Positions 33,542 to 43,336 of a stretch of 64,000 nt of DNA are shown here, one piece after another. The notes beneath the pieces are model-generated. The model ran no database searches, was not told the DNA's origin, and was given only the letters and a program-made list of their open reading frames with translations. How positions within the stretch are numbered: position 1 is the stretch's first letter; the number at the start of each line of letters is the position of its first letter. The stretch comes from Bizionia sp. (GTDB taxonomy: Bacteria > Bacteroidota > Bacteroidia > Flavobacteriales > Flavobacteriaceae). Location of the stretch: assembly GCA_020631395.1 (NCBI GenBank), contig JAHDHI010000020.1:1-64000 (forward strand). The letters run 5' to 3'. A program made the translations under genes and the position numbers.

Positions 33542-34489
33542 TTACTCTCTTTCATCTTCTGGTTTAACATACCCTTTCTTGTCTTTCTTTCCAAAAACAG
33601 ACACATTAATGTAACGCTTAGGGTTCAATTTAAAGTCTTGCAACAACTCTTTCAATTGTCCAGACGCCACTTCCAAATTGTCGTATAATTTCTCGTCTTT
33701 CATTAATTTACCCAATGAACCGTTTCCTTTTTCCAGACCTTCCAACAAGGTGTTCACATTGGCCAATGTCTTATCCAAATTGCCTACGGTTTTGGAAATT
33801 TCTATACCTTTCAAATCGTTTGACAATACTGCCATGTCTTCACTGACCTTGTTGAAGTTGTTGATGACAGAGTTTAGCTTCTCATCATTTTTCGCTACCA
33901 AAGACTTAACAGAATAAGATAGAGACTTGAATGACCTCAAGGTTTCATTCAATTCCGAGATTGTACTTTTCAATCCTTTTTCTGAATCGTCTTCAACTAT
34001 GCTGTTGAGATTAATCAAAAGAGAATCTGCAGATTTCAAAGTCGTATCCAAACCAGTACTCAACCCAGAGAAATTGCTTGTTAGGTTTTTTACCAATCCG
34101 TCTTCGACTTCCGATGTTATGAAATCTCCACTTTTGGCTATTTGTTTATCATTTGCAGGGATTATGGCCAAGCCATTACCTCCCATCAGGCCTAACTCAT
34201 AAAGTCTTATTTTACTGTTCTTGGAAAAAACCAATTGTTCGTTCACAGTAAAGGACACTCTAGTTTTTCCTGTTTTGAAATCGTAAACAATGTCTGTTAT
34301 CTTGCCGACAGCATTACCTTTTATTGTAACTGGTGATGATGCTGTGAGCGCATTGTAGTCGAACTCCGTATAGAAAACATTGGAAGACTCCAATAGGTTT
34401 TTACCTTTTAAGTAACTGAAACCGAAAATAAAAAAGACTATTCCTAATATGACTAATATTGCAGTTTTTACTTCTCTAGATATTTTCAA
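33542..34489 (-). CDS. MlaD/MCE-family lipid transport protein
   Basis: A 315-residue protein with one N-terminal membrane helix (about 9-28), an MCE domain (about 35-115: FDYNALTASSPVTIKGNAVG, ELGLMGGNGLAII), and a long helical coiled-coil tail rich in Leu/Asn/Ser. MCE proteins form rings or tubes that carry phospholipids across the periplasm. No partner permease or ATPase gene is in the window. The start is TTG at 34489 (MKISREVK); the nearest ATG is out of frame. It follows the amidase gene by about 60 bases. Confidence 0.88.
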   Translation of the reverse strand: MKISREVKTAILVILGIVFFIFGFSYLKGKNLLESSNVFYTEFDYNALTASSPVTIKGNAVGKITDIVYDFKTGKTRVSFTVNEQLVFSKNSKIRLYELGLMGGNGLAIIPANDKQIAKSGDFITSEVEDGLVKNLTSNFSGLSTGLDTTLKSADSLLINLNSIVEDDSEKGLKSTISELNETLRSFKSLSYSVKSLVAKNDEKLNSVINNFNKVSEDMAVLSNDLKGIEISKTVGNLDKTLANVNTLLEGLEKGNGSLGKLMKDEKLYDNLEVASGQLKELLQDFKLNPKRYINVSVFGKKDKKGYVKPEDERE

Positions 34490-34547
34490 AGTGCATCTGG
34501 GATTTGATTAAGTAACAAAAATAAAAATATTTTACTAAGAATGACTC

Positions 34548-35666
34548 TTAATTAGCGTCTTGTTTTAGAGCTTTTTCCAAACTTATGCGCTTTCCATCTT
34601 TAAAGGCTACCAAATAGGAATCCTTATATCCTTTCTTCTTGGCTTCCAATTGTAAGTTTTGAGCTTTGTTGTAGTCTGAAGTATAACCGAAGTAATATTT
34701 GTACAGCCCATCGGATTTCTCTCTAGATACATCTTTCAGCCCCTTGAAATTATATGATTTGGGTTCTATTTTCTTCGATCCAGCTGCAATTTGCACTTTG
34801 AAAATGGTGTTTTTAATGATTTTTTCTTCGGACGAAACAGTGGATTCATCATTCGTTTCAACATTGTAGTCAAAATTACCCGTATTGTCATCTACTCCTT
34901 TTTTGTATTTTATGATGGCTTTCTCTATTGCCGAAGCCAGTTCCAATTGTCCTTTTTTTGAATTCAGGTACTTGCCTTCCTTTGTGTTGGTAATGAAACC
35001 AGTCTCAACTAGCACGCTAGGCATCACCGTTTGATGCAACACGATGAAACCAGCTTGTTTTACCCCTCTATTCTTTCTTTTCAATTTATGGGTAAAATTA
35101 TCTTGTATGTTCTTTGCCAACTGTATGCTTTGATCCAAATATTCTTCCTGCATCAATGTCAAACCAATGAAAGATTCTGGCGAGCTGGGATCATATCCCT
35201 CATAGTTCTTCTTGTAGTCTTTCTCCAAGAAGATAACTTCGTTTTCCGCTTTCGCCACATCGAAGTTGGTCTTGTTTCGATGAACTCCCAAAACATAGGT
35301 CTCGGATCCATATGCTTGTGTGTTGTGAGCATTGCAATGTATGGATACGAACAAGTCTGCATTTGCCTTGTTGGCTATTTTACCTCTAACGAACAAATCT
35401 ACGAAGACATCTTTCTTTCTGGTGTAGACAACCTTTATGTCTGGATTCTTTTCCAATGCCTTTCCTACGGCCAGTACTATTTTCAAGGCAATATCCTTTT
35501 CCTTGTACCCATATTTAGATGGTTTTCCTGGATCATGACCACCATGGCCTGCATCCAAGACAACAACGAATTTCCCATTATTAGACTGTGCTTCAGTCGT
35601 GTTGAACATTAAAGATGTCAATACTATCGTAAATGACAAGAAAAGCATTTTCATATTCGTTTGCAT
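34548..35666 (-). CDS. N-acetylmuramoyl-L-alanine amidase with SPOR domain
   Basis: A 372-residue exported protein with signal peptide (about 1-26, ending TTEAQ). The Amidase_3 zinc domain (about 32-245) shows VVLDAGHGGHDPG, the glutamate in YKEKDIALKI, SIHCNAHN and LVETGFITN. A linker rich in Asn/Glu/Ser leads to a C-terminal SPOR domain (about 290-360: FKVQIAAGSKKI, YKYYFGYTSDYNKAQ) that binds septal glycan. It cleaves the stem peptide from peptidoglycan, probably during cell division. It is divergent from lptD. Confidence 0.93.
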   Translation of the reverse strand: MQTNMKMLFLSFTIVLTSLMFNTTEAQSNNGKFVVVLDAGHGGHDPGKPSKYGYKEKDIALKIVLAVGKALEKNPDIKVVYTRKKDVFVDLFVRGKIANKANADLFVSIHCNAHNTQAYGSETYVLGVHRNKTNFDVAKAENEVIFLEKDYKKNYEGYDPSSPESFIGLTLMQEEYLDQSIQLAKNIQDNFTHKLKRKNRGVKQAGFIVLHQTVMPSVLVETGFITNTKEGKYLNSKKGQLELASAIEKAIIKYKKGVDDNTGNFDYNVETNDESTVSSEEKIIKNTIFKVQIAAGSKKIEPKSYNFKGLKDVSREKSDGLYKYYFGYTSDYNKAQNLQLEAKKKGYKDSYLVAFKDGKRISLEKALKQDAN

Positions 35667-35747
35667 AGGTATTAAACCAGTTTTTTAAGTATTTAGTATT
35701 GTTTCTTAATTTTTTGAGAATAATAAAGTATTCATAAAAAATATATT

Positions 35748-35755
35748 TAATTTTG
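35748..35755 (+). promoter_or_regulatory. TAnnTTTG-like element at the lptD start
   Basis: TAATTTTG matches the -7 consensus exactly but includes the TTG taken as the lptD start codon. Either the match is chance, or translation begins downstream at an unusual codon. No TTG -33 box is seen at 17-23 bases. Confidence 0.25.
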
Positions 35756-38518
35756 GCAATTCAAAAACCGAGCCATACTTTAGCAAAAATACATTTTAAA
35801 GCATTGCATACAAATAGATTTTATATACTTTTCGCCCTAAGTTTTACAGTGTTTATCAACACTTTTAGCTTTGCTCAAGTTGATGGACAAAATTCGGACG
35901 TAAAAATCTCCCCTGTTCAAAAAGAAGACCCCACTACGGTACCAAAGGACTCTCTAGAGGTCAATGTCGATGATTTGATATTGAATGAAAAGGCAAGCGA
36001 CACGACCAAGACGGATTCCATTAAACCAAAAAAGGAATTGTTGGAAGGGATTATCACATACAATGCCAAAGACTACACGGCCTTCAATAGGAAAGAACAG
36101 AAATTGTATCTATACAATGAAGCAGAAGTGCTATACAAGGATATGGAAATAAAAGCTGGCGTCATTGTAATAGACTATAGCAAGAACGAAGTATATGCTG
36201 GTAGGTTAAAGGACACTTCCGGGGTATATTCCCAACTTCCCGTATTCAAGCAAGGACAGTCCGTCGTAGAGCCAGATTCCATCCGTTTTAACTTCGATAC
36301 GAGGAAAGCATTGATATGGAATTCCAGAACCGAACAGAATGGGGGCACGATCATAGCAGAACTCACTAAGAAGGAGAACGATTCCGTCTATTTCATCAGT
36401 CAAGGAAAGTTTACGACTTCAAAGAATTTGGACGATCCAGAATACTATTTCCTATTGAGAAAAGCCAAAATAGTACCAGACAGAAAAGTGGTGACCGGAT
36501 TGACCAACTTGTTCATATACGACGTCCCAACGCCCATAGGTTTGCCTTTCGCCTACTTTCCTTTGAGCAAGAAACAAACGGCGGGTGTTATCTTTCCTAG
36601 TTTCGGTGAACAAAACGATCGGGGTTACTTCCTACAAAACGGAGGATATTATTTCCCCATAAGCGATTATGTGGACTTGGCCTTGTTGGGAGATTACTAC
36701 ACCAATGGCAGTTATGGAATCCGTATAGAAAGCAAATATGCAAAACGGTATAATTTCAATGGAAACCTAGGTTTTCGCTATGAGAATCTAATAAACAGCG
36801 AACGAGGTTTCCCCGATTATTCCAAGACCACCATCTACAACTTGAGATGGTCTCACAACCAAGATCCCAAAGCCAACCCCAATTCGCGTTTTTCAGCATC
36901 CGTGAATTTAGGGAGTAGCAATTATTACCAACAATCCAACAACCAAGTCAATGCTTCCAGTTTCTTGAACAATACGTTGTCGTCCTCCGTGTCCTATTCC
37001 AAAACGTTCCAAGGGGAACCACAAGTAAATATGAGCATGACGGCAACACATTCGCAAAATACGCAAACGGAATCCATAAATTTGACATTGCCCACGTTTC
37101 AAGGTAGCGTTGGTAGAATCTATCCCTTTGCACCAAAGGCAGGAACAAAAAAAGGACTTATTCAAAACATAAACATGCAGTATTCCGTACGTGGAGAAAA
37201 TAGAATTCAAACTACTGATTCATTGTTCTTCAAAAAGGAGATGTTCGATGATGCTAGAATTGGAATGAGACATTCCATCCCGCTTTCCACGAACTTCAAG
37301 GTCATGCAATATTTAAGCCTCAGTGCAAGTGCCAACTTTGACGAGACTTGGACATTGAATACCATAAATCGTTCTTATGATGACGTTAATGATGTTACCG
37401 TCACAGAGGATTTAAAAGGATTCGATTCCTATAGGACGTACAATTTCAGCGCGAGCGTAGGAACTACCGTCTATGGTCTTTTCAAATTTGAAAAGGAAGG
37501 GCAAGACAAAAAATTAAAAGCCATACGCCATGTAATCAGGCCTTCGGTAAGTTACAACATAAATCCTGCTTTCGATAGATACTATGACACCTACGAGGAA
37601 ACAGACATCAATGGGAACCCTTTAGAACGTGAGTTTTCTCGTTTTGAAGGCAGTCTGTTTGGTGCTCCAAACAAGACCTATTCCAGTTCCATAGGGCTAT
37701 CTGTATCGAATAACTTCGAAGCAAAGGTTAGAGACAGGGACAGTACCCAAACAGAGCCAAAGAAAATAATGCTTCTGAACAACTTGAACTTTTCCTCTTC
37801 TTACAATTTGGCTGGAGATTCCTTGCGTTGGAGTCCAGTGAGAATGAGCGGTGGTACACAACTCTTCAACAACAAGATGAACGTTAATTTCGGTGCGACC
37901 TTGGATCCTTATGCCTTGGATAGCAACAATAACAGAATAGAAGAATTCAACATAAGCAATGGAGGAAGCCTGTTTAGAATTACGAGTGCCAACCTTACCG
38001 TGGGTTACAGCATTAAAAGTAGCAATGGCAAAGATGAAAAGACCAGCAAAAGCAGTAGAGAGGAAACGCTACAAAGCGGAGGGAGAAATGATGATTTGTT
38101 TGGACGTTCGGAGGATTTCGCAGACCAACGTTACAACGAAGATGAAGATGATGAGGACGAAGTTCCCAGTGAACTATACAATTACAGCATTCCTTGGAAT
38201 TTGCGCCTTGCCTATGCCATAAACTATTCGAACACAAAACGACAACAAGAGATATCCTCCCATTCCTTGATGTTTTCTGGTGACTTGGACATCTCCCCTC
38301 GATGGTCCATTGGAGCCTCTTCTGGATACGATTTCAAAAATCAAGGTTTCACCTATACGCAATTGCGTTTTTCCAGAGATCTATTGAGTTGGAGAATGAA
38401 CTTTAGTTGGATTCCATTTAGCTCAAGAAGTTCTTGGAACTTCTTCATAGGAATAAAATCGAATATATTGAAGGACATCAAATACGAAAAGAGACGTCGA
38501 CCAGATCAACGTTTGTAA
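35753..38518 (+). CDS. lptD: LptD-like outer-membrane LPS assembly protein
   Basis: A 921-residue outer-membrane protein. A long N-terminal export signal ends near residue 42 (FSFAQ). A low-complexity linker leads to an LptA/OstA-like region (about 95-250: NAKDYTAFNRKEQKLYLYNEA, DYSKNEVYAG). The C-terminal barrel (about 260-921) has many aromatic strands, for example PIGLPFAYFPLSKKQTAG, and ends with SWNFFIGIKSNIL. It should place lipopolysaccharide in the outer leaflet. There is no in-frame ATG at the N-terminus; TTG 35753 is the first usual start and keeps the AIQKPSHT opening. It is divergent from the amidase and followed by ridA. Confidence 0.87.
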   Translation: MAIQKPSHTLAKIHFKALHTNRFYILFALSFTVFINTFSFAQVDGQNSDVKISPVQKEDPTTVPKDSLEVNVDDLILNEKASDTTKTDSIKPKKELLEGIITYNAKDYTAFNRKEQKLYLYNEAEVLYKDMEIKAGVIVIDYSKNEVYAGRLKDTSGVYSQLPVFKQGQSVVEPDSIRFNFDTRKALIWNSRTEQNGGTIIAELTKKENDSVYFISQGKFTTSKNLDDPEYYFLLRKAKIVPDRKVVTGLTNLFIYDVPTPIGLPFAYFPLSKKQTAGVIFPSFGEQNDRGYFLQNGGYYFPISDYVDLALLGDYYTNGSYGIRIESKYAKRYNFNGNLGFRYENLINSERGFPDYSKTTIYNLRWSHNQDPKANPNSRFSASVNLGSSNYYQQSNNQVNASSFLNNTLSSSVSYSKTFQGEPQVNMSMTATHSQNTQTESINLTLPTFQGSVGRIYPFAPKAGTKKGLIQNINMQYSVRGENRIQTTDSLFFKKEMFDDARIGMRHSIPLSTNFKVMQYLSLSASANFDETWTLNTINRSYDDVNDVTVTEDLKGFDSYRTYNFSASVGTTVYGLFKFEKEGQDKKLKAIRHVIRPSVSYNINPAFDRYYDTYEETDINGNPLEREFSRFEGSLFGAPNKTYSSSIGLSVSNNFEAKVRDRDSTQTEPKKIMLLNNLNFSSSYNLAGDSLRWSPVRMSGGTQLFNNKMNVNFGATLDPYALDSNNNRIEEFNISNGGSLFRITSANLTVGYSIKSSNGKDEKTSKSSREETLQSGGRNDDLFGRSEDFADQRYNEDEDDEDEVPSELYNYSIPWNLRLAYAINYSNTKRQQEISSHSLMFSGDLDISPRWSIGASSGYDFKNQGFTYTQLRFSRDLLSWRMNFSWIPFSSRSSWNFFIGIKSNILKDIKYEKRRRPDQRL

Positions 38519-38575
38519 CATATAGAAGTTAATTAATAAAAACTCCCAAAATCCTCGGGAATAAAATCCATTTTC

Positions 38576-38956
38576 ATGAAAAAAATAATAACTACCACAA
38601 AAGCTCCTGCCCCTATCGGACCTTACAACCAAGCCGTTTTAAGCGGAAACACCCTGTATACTTCTGGACAAATAGCTTTGCATCCAGAAACAGGTGAACT
38701 TGTCTTGGACTCCATCGAAACGGAAACGAAACAAGTCATGGAAAATATGAAAGCCGTTTTGGAAGCAGCCGACATGACATTTGAAAACGTAATAAAGACT
38801 TCTATTTTTATCAGCGACATGAATAACTTTTCCGAGATCAATGCCGTTTATGGTTTGTATTTTGATGAAGCCACTGCTCCTGCTCGCGAAACTGTGGAAG
38901 TTGCCAACCTTCCTAAGTTCGTCAATGTGGAAATTAGTATGATTGCCATAAAATAA
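38576..38956 (+). CDS. ridA: RidA family enamine/imine deaminase
   Basis: A 126-residue protein of the RidA/YjgF family. It has KAPAPIGPYNQAV near the N-terminus, ASSGQIAL-like SGQIALHPETGEL, and the C-terminal PARETVEVANLPK with the conserved active-site Arg and VEISMIAIK. RidA hydrolyses reactive 2-aminoacrylate made by PLP enzymes. It follows lptD by about 57 bases and is closed by a strong terminator. Confidence 0.95.
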   Translation: MKKIITTTKAPAPIGPYNQAVLSGNTLYTSGQIALHPETGELVLDSIETETKQVMENMKAVLEAADMTFENVIKTSIFISDMNNFSEINAVYGLYFDEATAPARETVEVANLPKFVNVEISMIAIK

Positions 38957-38982
38957 CAGCATAAGATATTTTTGTTTATAGA

Positions 38983-39014
38983 CAAGCCCAATCATCAAAT
39001 AATGATTGGGCTTG
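38983..39014 (+). terminator. Rho-independent terminator after ridA
   Basis: A perfect 13-base stem, CAAGCCCAATCAT (38983-38995) and ATGATTGGGCTTG (39002-39014), with a 6-base loop and the tail TTCTTTT, 27 bases after the ridA stop. Confidence 0.85.
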
Positions 39015-39149
39015 TTCTTTTCCACTCTTCCATTCTTTCTTTTTTATATACGAACATCTCTAGTACGCTATGTATTAGAGGTTTTAATTCAAATAATTTC
39101 TAAATCTTAATCATTAGATTTATATTCGCAGCTGATTAAACCCCAATTC

Positions 39150-41072
39150 ATGTTAAAAAAGACAATTTACCTATTCTTCATAGTGTTGACATCAAGCAAT
39201 GCATTCTCACAAAAGAAGATTGATCCCAGTGCTAGAGACATCACTCTAGCCAAAAAACTAAAAGAACAATTTCCCGATGATAGTGTCGTATTGGAATACA
39301 GTACGGACATTGTCTCCTTTGGTTATGACAAAGGCGACAAGAAAGTTACCGTCAATCATAATTCGGATGACAGCATGCTTAACATTGACCCTAGATCCGA
39401 CATCCAAAAATATTCTATTTACGACGGCGGCTCCAGGATAACCGATTTTTCAATCAAATACAAAAACAAGCGTGATGCAGCTTTCTATGTAAAAGATGAC
39501 GCTTACACCAGTTCCGATTTGTTTCATAACGACCTTAGGGTGAAATACGTCAATCTTGACTTCCCTCAAATGGGATATAGATACATTACCACCATAAACA
39601 AGGAATATGACGATGTGAAGTATTTTACGAAAATATATTTCAATTCCGAATATCCCATCATTGAAAAAACAATAAAGATTGAAGTTCCAAGTTGGTTGGA
39701 TGTGGAATTGAAAGAAATGAACTTTGAAGGGTATGACATAAAAAAGAATAGCATAGACAATCCAAAGGCGGAAGCAACGACATACACGTTTAAAATTGAA
39801 AATCTTCATGCCATGTATGAAGATGAAAATGCGCCTGGACCAACATACACATACCCACACATATTGATTGTTGCAAAATCCCATACGTACAAGGGAAAAA
39901 AGAACAATCTCTTCAACTCCACCAAGGACTTGTATGGTTGGTACCACTCATTGACTGCCGATTTGGAAAATGACAACTCTGTCTTCAAAGAGAAGGTTAT
40001 GGAACTGACAAAAGACGGCAAGACTGACGAAGACAAAATTAAGAGCATCTACTATTGGGTGCAAGACAACATCCGTTACATTGCCTTCGAAGATGGAATA
40101 GCAGGTTTTAAACCAGATGAGGCATCCAATGTATTCACCAAAAGGTATGGAGATTGCAAAGGGATGGCTAACCTTACGAAGCAAATGCTCATCGAAGCTG
40201 GTTTTGATGCCAGATTGACATGGATCGGAACAAAAAGAATCGCTTACGATTATTCCATCCCAAGTTTGGCTGTAGACAACCATATGATTTGTTCTGTAAT
40301 CAAAGATGGAGAAACCATTTTCTTGGATGGTACCGAAAAGTTCAATGCCTTTGGCGAATATGCCAACCGCATCCAAGGCAAACAAGTACTTATTGAGGAT
40401 GGCGATGAGTTCATTCTAAAGCATGTTCCAAGCAGTTCGCCGGAATTCAACAAAGAAAAGATCAGCTATGCATATACGTTGAATGGGGAAATATTGGAAG
40501 GACAAGTAAAGAAGACATTTGAAGGAGAAAGTCGTTCCAGCCTACTTTACTACTTTCACACCTTGGAAAACGACGAAAAGGAAGATTTCATGGAATGGTA
40601 TTTAAATAAAGGCAATACCAACGTCAAGGTTTCCAACATCAATACCTCAGATCTATCCAATAGGGATTTAAACATAGAGTTGTCCCATGACATTAGCATA
40701 AAGAATGCCGTTTCAGAATTTGATGGCACGATATACATAGATCTCGATTTGGACAAGGAATTCAATGGTTTCGATTTCGACAAGAGGAAGACCGATTACG
40801 TGTTCAGTACAAAAAAAGACATTGAATCCATTACAAAACTACAAATCCCTACAGGGTATGCCATTTCCAGTTTACCGGAGAGCATTTCCGCATCCAGTGA
40901 AAACTATGACATGTCCGTCAATTTCGAAAAAAAGGACAATAGCATAATCTATACCAAGAAATTCATAATAAAGAATGCGGAGATCAAAACAGAAGACTTC
41001 AAGGAATGGAATGAGTTCGTAAAAAAACTGGATGCCTTGTATACGGAACAAATCACACTAACAAAACAATAA
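39150..41072 (+). CDS. DUF3857/transglutaminase-like secreted protein
   Basis: A 640-residue exported protein with signal peptide (about 1-20, ending NAFSQ). An N-terminal DUF3857 beta domain (about 50-240) is followed by a transglutaminase-like core with the Cys in RYGDCKGMANL, His in VDNHMIC and Asp in FLDGTEKF. All three residues of a papain-type triad are present, so it may be a true protease, amidase or cross-linker. The C-terminal part is a beta-rich domain. It is followed 6 bases later by a related protein lacking this triad. Confidence 0.88.
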   Translation: MLKKTIYLFFIVLTSSNAFSQKKIDPSARDITLAKKLKEQFPDDSVVLEYSTDIVSFGYDKGDKKVTVNHNSDDSMLNIDPRSDIQKYSIYDGGSRITDFSIKYKNKRDAAFYVKDDAYTSSDLFHNDLRVKYVNLDFPQMGYRYITTINKEYDDVKYFTKIYFNSEYPIIEKTIKIEVPSWLDVELKEMNFEGYDIKKNSIDNPKAEATTYTFKIENLHAMYEDENAPGPTYTYPHILIVAKSHTYKGKKNNLFNSTKDLYGWYHSLTADLENDNSVFKEKVMELTKDGKTDEDKIKSIYYWVQDNIRYIAFEDGIAGFKPDEASNVFTKRYGDCKGMANLTKQMLIEAGFDARLTWIGTKRIAYDYSIPSLAVDNHMICSVIKDGETIFLDGTEKFNAFGEYANRIQGKQVLIEDGDEFILKHVPSSSPEFNKEKISYAYTLNGEILEGQVKKTFEGESRSSLLYYFHTLENDEKEDFMEWYLNKGNTNVKVSNINTSDLSNRDLNIELSHDISIKNAVSEFDGTIYIDLDLDKEFNGFDFDKRKTDYVFSTKKDIESITKLQIPTGYAISSLPESISASSENYDMSVNFEKKDNSIIYTKKFIIKNAEIKTEDFKEWNEFVKKLDALYTEQITLTKQ

Positions 41073-41078
41073 TGCTCT

Positions 41079-43253
41079 ATGAAATTCTATAAATCATTAA
41101 TATTGACATTGCTCTTTTCTTCTTCACTTTTTTCGCAATCGAAAGAAGCATTGGAAATTAAAAACCTATACTGGGGAGACAATGATACCCAAAAGAACAA
41201 TGTCGACATCCCTGTAGAATGGGAAAATGAATCTGCGGTGATATTATATCAAGAGTATTTTTACGACTATCATAAATATGGAAAGAAAGTCAAGTATATC
41301 AATGCAATTAGAAAGCGCGTCAAACTCCTTGACAATGCCTCTATCAAAGAATACTCTGAATTTTCATTTGTCAAGAGTTTCAGGGTGGCAAGAGGCTATT
41401 GGGGGAAAAAGGGAAAAAAACACCTAGGTATAAAGATCATTAAACCTGATGGTACGGAAAAAGAAATAGAGATTGACAAGGAAGCTGTGGAAACCGACAA
41501 CTACAATGAGTATAAAATAGCCATATCCGGATTGGAAGTTGGTGACATCATTGACTATTATTCGTATACCATCGAGCCTTTCAAGCAAAAATCCGGCTAT
41601 ACCTTTAAAAGCATCGAAAGACCTCTTATTGACATTTATCCGACAAAAGAGTTCGTCTTACGCTTTAATACCGAAAATGATTTCTTCATAAACTTCAACA
41701 CATATAATGGTGCCCCGAAATTAAAGGAAATTGAAACAGACAAAAGCAACGACAGACGCTATGTGTTAAAGGCTAACAATTTGAAGAAAAGTGAATTTCC
41801 AAGATGGTCTGCTCCTTTTAAGGAACTTCCATTTTTCAAGTTTCAAGTCATATTTGCTCGTAATGGGAGTTATGAGAATAGTATTTTCGATTTTTTATCC
41901 GATGATGAAAAGGACATTAAAAAAAGCGTAAGCAAAGAAGACGTATTGAAATTGTATGACAATCATTACGGAATATTCAAGTACTACGACAAAGCACAAA
42001 GCAAGTACTTTAAAGACAAAAAACTTTCAAACGAAGAACTGGTCATGGAACTCTATTATTATTTGAGACACCATCATAGAAATCAATTTATCCAACCAGT
42101 GATAATAAGAGAATCCGACATAGTATTCAACTCATTTCATCATTACGGCACCAGAATTTCTTTCATAGACACAAATTACAAGTTCATAAAGGCATTTGCC
42201 AGCACCTTGATCGACAAAGAAATTCCTTTCGATGTAATCGTTACTAAAAATAGAGATGATGGTGACATTGAAGATTTGTTGTTCTCTTCGGAGATGAATA
42301 CCATACTTAGGGTAAATTTGGACACACCACTTTACATTTCCATTTTCGATAGTCATTCTACATTGTCAAGTATGAACCCTTTAATAGAAAGTAGCAAGGC
42401 CTATGCATTGAGTTACTCCTATGAGAAAAAACGATTGGATGCCGTTGAAGAAATAACGATTCCATCTTCATCATACGTAGACAATGAAAGTCTAGAAGAA
42501 TTGAATGTGAATTTGAAAGAGGATTTTTCTGGGATTAAGATAAATAGAATGTCCAAGCACACAGGTCATAACAAAACATTCAAACAAGAGGATCTCCTGT
42601 ATTTTTTCGACTTCTTGGATGAAGAGTATTCCAAGGGTAAAACAAAAAACTTCTTTGAACGCCTCAAAAACAAGAAAAACAAAATCAAAGCCAAAAAGGA
42701 ATATGATGCATTGGTCGAAAAACTAAAGAAGAAACAAAAAGAACACTTCAAGAAAACGGTTGAAAGCGAATATGACATGGGTATTGAAAACCATACTTTT
42801 GAGTTCCATGAAATGGGACGTTATAGTGGAGATTCGAGTTTTGCCTTTAAAGATGAATTTGAAATAAACGAAGGATTGATAAAGAAAGCTGGGCCAAATT
42901 ACATCATTCAGATAGGAAAACTGATTGGAGGTCAAGTGGACATAACTGAAAAAGAACGTACCAGAGAAGAGAATATTTATTTCAGAAACCCAAGGAGCTA
43001 TAGAAACGTAATAAAACTAACCATACCGGAAGGTTATAAAGTAGTAGGTCTAGACAAGCTCAAGAAAACCATAGACAATCCCACAGGTGCTTTTATTTCC
43101 TCTGCTGAAATAGATGGAGACATCTTGACCATAACTACGTCCAAAGCCTATAAAAACAATTTCGAACCCAATGCGAATTGGAATTCGATCTTAGATTTCC
43201 TAGATGCTGCATACCAATTCACAAACGAAAAGATCCTATTGAAAAAAGGGTAA
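41079..43253 (+). CDS. DUF3857 protein with degenerate transglutaminase core
   Basis: A 724-residue exported protein with signal peptide (about 1-20, ending SLFSQ) and the same overall plan as the gene before it: a DUF3857 domain (about 50-250), a transglutaminase-like middle, and a C-terminal beta domain. In the middle the expected GDCK Cys site is replaced by GTRISFIDTNYKF with no Cys, so the catalytic nucleophile is missing. A lysine-rich helical insert (about 520-565) is extra. It starts 6 bases after its neighbour, so both are made together. It may act as a non-catalytic partner. Confidence 0.85.
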   Translation: MKFYKSLILTLLFSSSLFSQSKEALEIKNLYWGDNDTQKNNVDIPVEWENESAVILYQEYFYDYHKYGKKVKYINAIRKRVKLLDNASIKEYSEFSFVKSFRVARGYWGKKGKKHLGIKIIKPDGTEKEIEIDKEAVETDNYNEYKIAISGLEVGDIIDYYSYTIEPFKQKSGYTFKSIERPLIDIYPTKEFVLRFNTENDFFINFNTYNGAPKLKEIETDKSNDRRYVLKANNLKKSEFPRWSAPFKELPFFKFQVIFARNGSYENSIFDFLSDDEKDIKKSVSKEDVLKLYDNHYGIFKYYDKAQSKYFKDKKLSNEELVMELYYYLRHHHRNQFIQPVIIRESDIVFNSFHHYGTRISFIDTNYKFIKAFASTLIDKEIPFDVIVTKNRDDGDIEDLLFSSEMNTILRVNLDTPLYISIFDSHSTLSSMNPLIESSKAYALSYSYEKKRLDAVEEITIPSSSYVDNESLEELNVNLKEDFSGIKINRMSKHTGHNKTFKQEDLLYFFDFLDEEYSKGKTKNFFERLKNKKNKIKAKKEYDALVEKLKKKQKEHFKKTVESEYDMGIENHTFEFHEMGRYSGDSSFAFKDEFEINEGLIKKAGPNYIIQIGKLIGGQVDITEKERTREENIYFRNPRSYRNVIKLTIPEGYKVVGLDKLKKTIDNPTGAFISSAEIDGDILTITTSKAYKNNFEPNANWNSILDFLDAAYQFTNEKILLKKG

Positions 43254-43309
43254 GAACCAATTATGACTAATGCATTTGAAAACGCTTTGGGCTTTATTGT
43301 TCAATTCAC

Positions 43310-43336
43310 AAAGCCACATTGATTCAATGTGGCTTT
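43310..43336. terminator. Hairpin at the end of two converging genes
   Basis: A perfect 11-base stem, AAAGCCACATT (43310-43320) and AATGTGGCTTT (43326-43336), with a 5-base loop and a T run on the plus side. It ends the DUF3857 operon; its right arm lies inside the end of the symporter gene on the other strand. Confidence 0.75.
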
